64,000 nucleotides of DNA, taken from positions 92,592 to 156,591 of the forward strand of contig CAYJGB010000002.1 in the NCBI GenBank assembly GCA_964369405.1, in the 5' to 3' direction. A model generated the notes under the pieces. That model did no database searches, had not been told where the DNA came from, and was given only the letters and a program-made list of their open reading frames with translations. Shown piece after piece: positions 61,664-64,000 of this stretch; positions within the stretch are counted from its first letter, which is position 1; every line of letters begins with the position of its first letter. The position numbers and the translations under genes are program-made. The DNA is from CAYJFG01 sp964369405. Its GTDB lineage: Bacteria > Bacillota > Clostridia > Oscillospirales > Acutalibacteraceae.

Positions 61664-62905
61664 ATGAGTGCAAAACTAAAAAACAGGTTTATATTTACTT
61701 TTCTTTGTGTGCTTGTTGGTAGCTTTATTTCTGCCTTAATATGGTCTTTTCTTAAACTTATGAGTGTATCTATTGAATTTGTATGGGAATTTATTCCTAC
61801 AACTTTTAATATTCCTTTTTACACTTTTATTGTATGTATTATTGGTGCTTTGTTAATCGGTTTATTGCAAAAAAAGTTTGGTGAATATCCAGAAGAGTTA
61901 GAAACCGTTATGGCTAAAGTTAAACGTGACGGTAAATATCCTTATAATAATATCCCTATAGTTTTAGTTATGGCTATTTTACCACTAATATTCGGTGGTA
62001 GTGTTGGTCCTGAAGCTGGGCTTACTGGTGTTATAGTAGGGCTTTGTTATTGGGCTGGGGATAAATTTAAATACTCTGGACAAAGACTTTATGACCTTAC
62101 TCAAATTGGTGTAAGTGCTACTTTAGGAGTGTTGTTTTCTTCTCCATTTTTTGGCTTTTTAATGCCAATTGAAAATAGTGATGATGAAAATTCTACTACT
62201 TTCCCAAAAAAATATAAGCTCTTTACCTATTTTGTTGCTATAGGTAGTGGTTCTTTAATTTTTTATTTGCTAACTCATTATTTTGGTGCTGCTATGATAA
62301 TGCCACACTTTGGGCAACTTACTTTTGTTACATCTGATTTATTTTATATTATACCTCTAATTCTTTGTGGCGCTTTACTAGGAATGTTATTTCATATTTT
62401 TAAGAAAATAAGCCATATTATTACTAAACCATTAAAAAAATATCCTGTAATAAAAGCTCTAATTGGTGGTGTTTTATTAGCTACTTGTGGTGTATTATTA
62501 CCACTTACTATGTTTTCTGGCGAACACGAAATTACAATATTAATGAATAATTATAAAAACTATACTCCTTATATTTTAATATTAATCGCTATAGTTAAAA
62601 TATTTATTACTAATATTTGTCTACATACTGGTTTTAGAGGCGGTCATTTCTTCCCTTCAATTTTTGCTGGTGTTTCTTTAGGATATGCTTTATCTCTTTT
62701 ATTCCCAGTTTCTCAAATATTTTGTATTGCAGTCGTAACTGCTGCTACTTTAGGTATTATGATGAAAAAACCACTATGTGTAGCTTTATTGTTATTAATA
62801 TGCTTTTCTCTTAATAGTATTGTTTTCTTAATAATTGCTGCCTTTCTATCATCATTAATACCAATCCCAAAATTTTTGAGTACCAAAACAGCTGATGAAA
62901 AATAA
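61664..62905 (+). CDS. ClC family chloride channel or transporter
   Basis: The 413-residue membrane protein has about ten hydrophobic helices. FGGSVGPEAGLTGVIVGL is the GxxxGPE-type anion filter motif (GSVGPE), and HTGFRGGHFFPSIFAGVSLG corresponds to the second filter motif (GxFxP in other members). The N-terminal filter serine region is less clear. Whether it is a channel or Cl-/H+ or F-/H+ exchanger is not decidable from these motifs. It has a good ribosome site (AAAGGAG) and is monocistronic. Codons are strongly T-ending. Confidence 0.88.
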   Translation: MSAKLKNRFIFTFLCVLVGSFISALIWSFLKLMSVSIEFVWEFIPTTFNIPFYTFIVCIIGALLIGLLQKKFGEYPEELETVMAKVKRDGKYPYNNIPIVLVMAILPLIFGGSVGPEAGLTGVIVGLCYWAGDKFKYSGQRLYDLTQIGVSATLGVLFSSPFFGFLMPIENSDDENSTTFPKKYKLFTYFVAIGSGSLIFYLLTHYFGAAMIMPHFGQLTFVTSDLFYIIPLILCGALLGMLFHIFKKISHIITKPLKKYPVIKALIGGVLLATCGVLLPLTMFSGEHEITILMNNYKNYTPYILILIAIVKIFITNICLHTGFRGGHFFPSIFAGVSLGYALSLLFPVSQIFCIAVVTAATLGIMMKKPLCVALLLLICFSLNSIVFLIIAAFLSSLIPIPKFLSTKTADEK

Positions 62906-62941
62906 TTCATTATACAAAATTATATTATATATAATATTTTC

Positions 62942-62970
62942 TTGATTTTTTTACTGTAAAATGTTATCAT
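62942..62970 (+). promoter_or_regulatory. Promoter of the proline-rich protein gene
   Basis: TTGATT and TATCAT are separated by 17 bases. An in-frame ATG at 62961 lies within this promoter and is therefore not the start. Confidence 0.5.
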
Positions 62971-63005
62971 ATAAATTAAAGTTTTATATACAAGGTGGAA
63001 ATCAA

Positions 63006-63845
63006 ATGAAAAAAACTCTTATTTTAATCACTATATTTACAATGATTATTTTAGTAACTACAAGTATAAATGCATTTGCAGTTACTAGTAACGATATTAT
63101 AACAGCGGAGGAAACACTTCCTGCCGACCCAACTGTTCCAGAAACAGTCCCTACACAGCCGGAAACTATCCCTGAAACAATCCCAGAAACTGACCCTCCG
63201 ACTTACGCACCTACACAGCCAGAAACTCTTGCACCAACTTACGCACCAACAGATGCTCCAACTTACACACCACCAACTCAACCAGAAACTTACGTGTTTG
63301 ATAATGATGACAATCAATATGATAATAACAACCAAGGTAATATAGATGACGATAATTCACCAACTACACCATCTTCTTATGAGACTAATACAGATATTAG
63401 CACTGACAATGCTGAAGATTCTGATTGGCAGATAGATATAGATGATATTACAACTGGAGGTGGTGATGACTTTAGTAGCATTAAAGATAATAAATCTACT
63501 GATGATTCTGATAATTCATGGATGTTAATTTTAGCAATTTCTTTAATAGCTGTTTCAGTATTAGGTATAGGCTCAGTAATTTATATTTGTATGCAAAAAA
63601 ACAAGAAATTAAAAGCATTAAGGGCACAAAACATCGGTGTAACTCCTCGTAAAAAATCAACATCAAGCAGAAATGAACAAATGTTGGTAGGCGAGCAATT
63701 TGAAGAAAATATAGATATAAATAATTACTCAAAACAAGGTAATAGACAAAACCCACAACGTAGACCACAAAACAAAAAGAATGTTTACGTTCCAAAAGAT
63801 AGAAGCAATTCGCCAGACAGAGATAAATATAATGATAATTTTTAA
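63006..63845 (+). CDS. Secreted proline/threonine-rich protein with a membrane segment
   Basis: Start is ATG at 63006 (MKKTLILITIF) behind AAGGTGG, giving 279 residues. A signal peptide is followed by a low-complexity Pro/Glu/Thr region (about 35-95, with TQPETIPETIPETDPPTYAP), an acidic Asn/Asp region, a membrane helix (about 178-200, WMLILAISLIAVSVLGIGSV), and a basic cytoplasmic tail. The topology is type I. Such stalk-like regions often pass through the cell wall. I recognise no family and no catalytic motif; the function is unknown. Confidence 0.78.
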   Translation: MKKTLILITIFTMIILVTTSINAFAVTSNDIITAEETLPADPTVPETVPTQPETIPETIPETDPPTYAPTQPETLAPTYAPTDAPTYTPPTQPETYVFDNDDNQYDNNNQGNIDDDNSPTTPSSYETNTDISTDNAEDSDWQIDIDDITTGGGDDFSSIKDNKSTDDSDNSWMLILAISLIAVSVLGIGSVIYICMQKNKKLKALRAQNIGVTPRKKSTSSRNEQMLVGEQFEENIDINNYSKQGNRQNPQRRPQNKKNVYVPKDRSNSPDRDKYNDNF

Positions 63846-63849
63846 AAGA

Positions 63850-63886
63850 AAATCTCCAACAGATTTAATTTCTGTTGGAGATTTAT
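63850..63886 (+). terminator. Bidirectional terminator
   Basis: AAATCTCCAACAGA and TCTGTTGGAGATTT form a 14-bp stem with a seven-base loop. T-rich runs on both strands serve the convergent genes. Confidence 0.88.
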
Positions 63887-63908
63887 TTATATAAAATTTA
63901 TATGAAAT

Positions 63909-64000
63909 TCAATTTTTTAATAGTTTTTCAAAAGTGGATTTACCAGCAATACCATCAACCACTATCTTATTAATAGCTTGAAAGTCCTTTACTGCTTGCT
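63909..64000 (-). CDS. C-terminal end of a peptidoglycan-binding domain protein (cut by window edge)
   Basis: I translated the minus strand from the right edge by hand. The last 30 residues read AVKDFQAINKIVVDGIAGKS followed by TFEKLLKN and TGA at 63909-63911. This is the C-terminal half of a PG_binding_1 domain, where AVKxFQ, VDGIxG and TxxxL are the hallmarks. The rest lies beyond the window. Many spore-cortex and wall hydrolases end like this, so it may be such an enzyme. Confidence 0.75.
   Translation of the reverse strand, partial: QAVKDFQAINKIVVDGIAGKSTFEKLLKN

Overview
The window comes from a low-GC, Gram-positive, endospore-forming bacterium, most likely an anaerobic member of the Clostridia. 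The evidence is strongly AT-rich DNA, Shine-Dalgarno sites of the AGGAGG type, sigma-A promoters, sporulation genes (spoIIR, spoIIAA-spoIIAB-sigF), a Prp-cleaved L27, lipoproteins, a sortase-type anchor and pyruvate phosphate dikinase. No rRNA, tRNA, CRISPR array, phage or transposase gene was recognised. The first and last genes are cut by the window edges.

Layout. 1-5.3 kb (minus): spoIIR, ispE, an aminotransferase with its Lrp-type regulator, and glutamine-dependent nadE. 5.3-9.8 kb (plus): trmN6-like methyltransferase, rsmI, folC, then the spoIIA operon. 9.8-10.6 kb: the remnant of a DUF2974 gene and the first copy of a dispersed hairpin repeat. 10.6-15.4 kb (minus): membrane metallophosphoesterase, DUF975/PF06541 membrane protein, a 41-codon peptide gene, and a secreted starch-binding-like protein. 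15.8-19.8 kb (plus): aconitase, isocitrate dehydrogenase and rex, i.e. the oxidative citrate branch towards 2-oxoglutarate plus a redox sensor. 20.1-25.3 kb (minus): a 1,717-residue cell-wall-anchored surface protein. 25.6-29.7 kb (plus): a zinc-uptake operon (Fur-family regulator, ZnuA, ZnuC, ZnuB, lipoprotein, ArsC/Spx-like protein) behind a consensus promoter with a palindromic operator candidate. 29.8-36.8 kb (minus): a DegT-type aminotransferase, then a cluster of a small secreted protein, two practically identical FtsX permeases, a MacB-type ATPase and a third permease. 36.8-51.3 kb (minus): parC, parE, uvrB, an accessory block (Fic, DUF1349, DUF1284, dcd, GNAT, DUF6440), radC, pyrE, mrnC, obg, DUF6483, rpmA-prp-rplU and a DUF2500-like protein. 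51.4-54.1 kb (minus): ppdK. 54.3-62.9 kb (plus): a one-domain GlmU, prs, pth, mfd, a SurA/PrsA-like lipoprotein and a ClC channel. Last come a proline-rich membrane protein and the end of a peptidoglycan-binding protein.

Most of the window is ordinary core genome. The parts most likely to hold something undescribed are: (i) the 31.4-36.8 kb secreted-protein/exporter cluster, with a 1.33-kb tandem permease duplication and three helically phased direct repeats upstream; (ii) a family of noncoding hairpin repeats found three times, each time between convergent genes; (iii) the 41-codon acidic peptide gene directly behind the starch-binding-like protein; (iv) the zinc operon with its operator, its His/Asp tandem repeat and a Cys-Cys lipoprotein.
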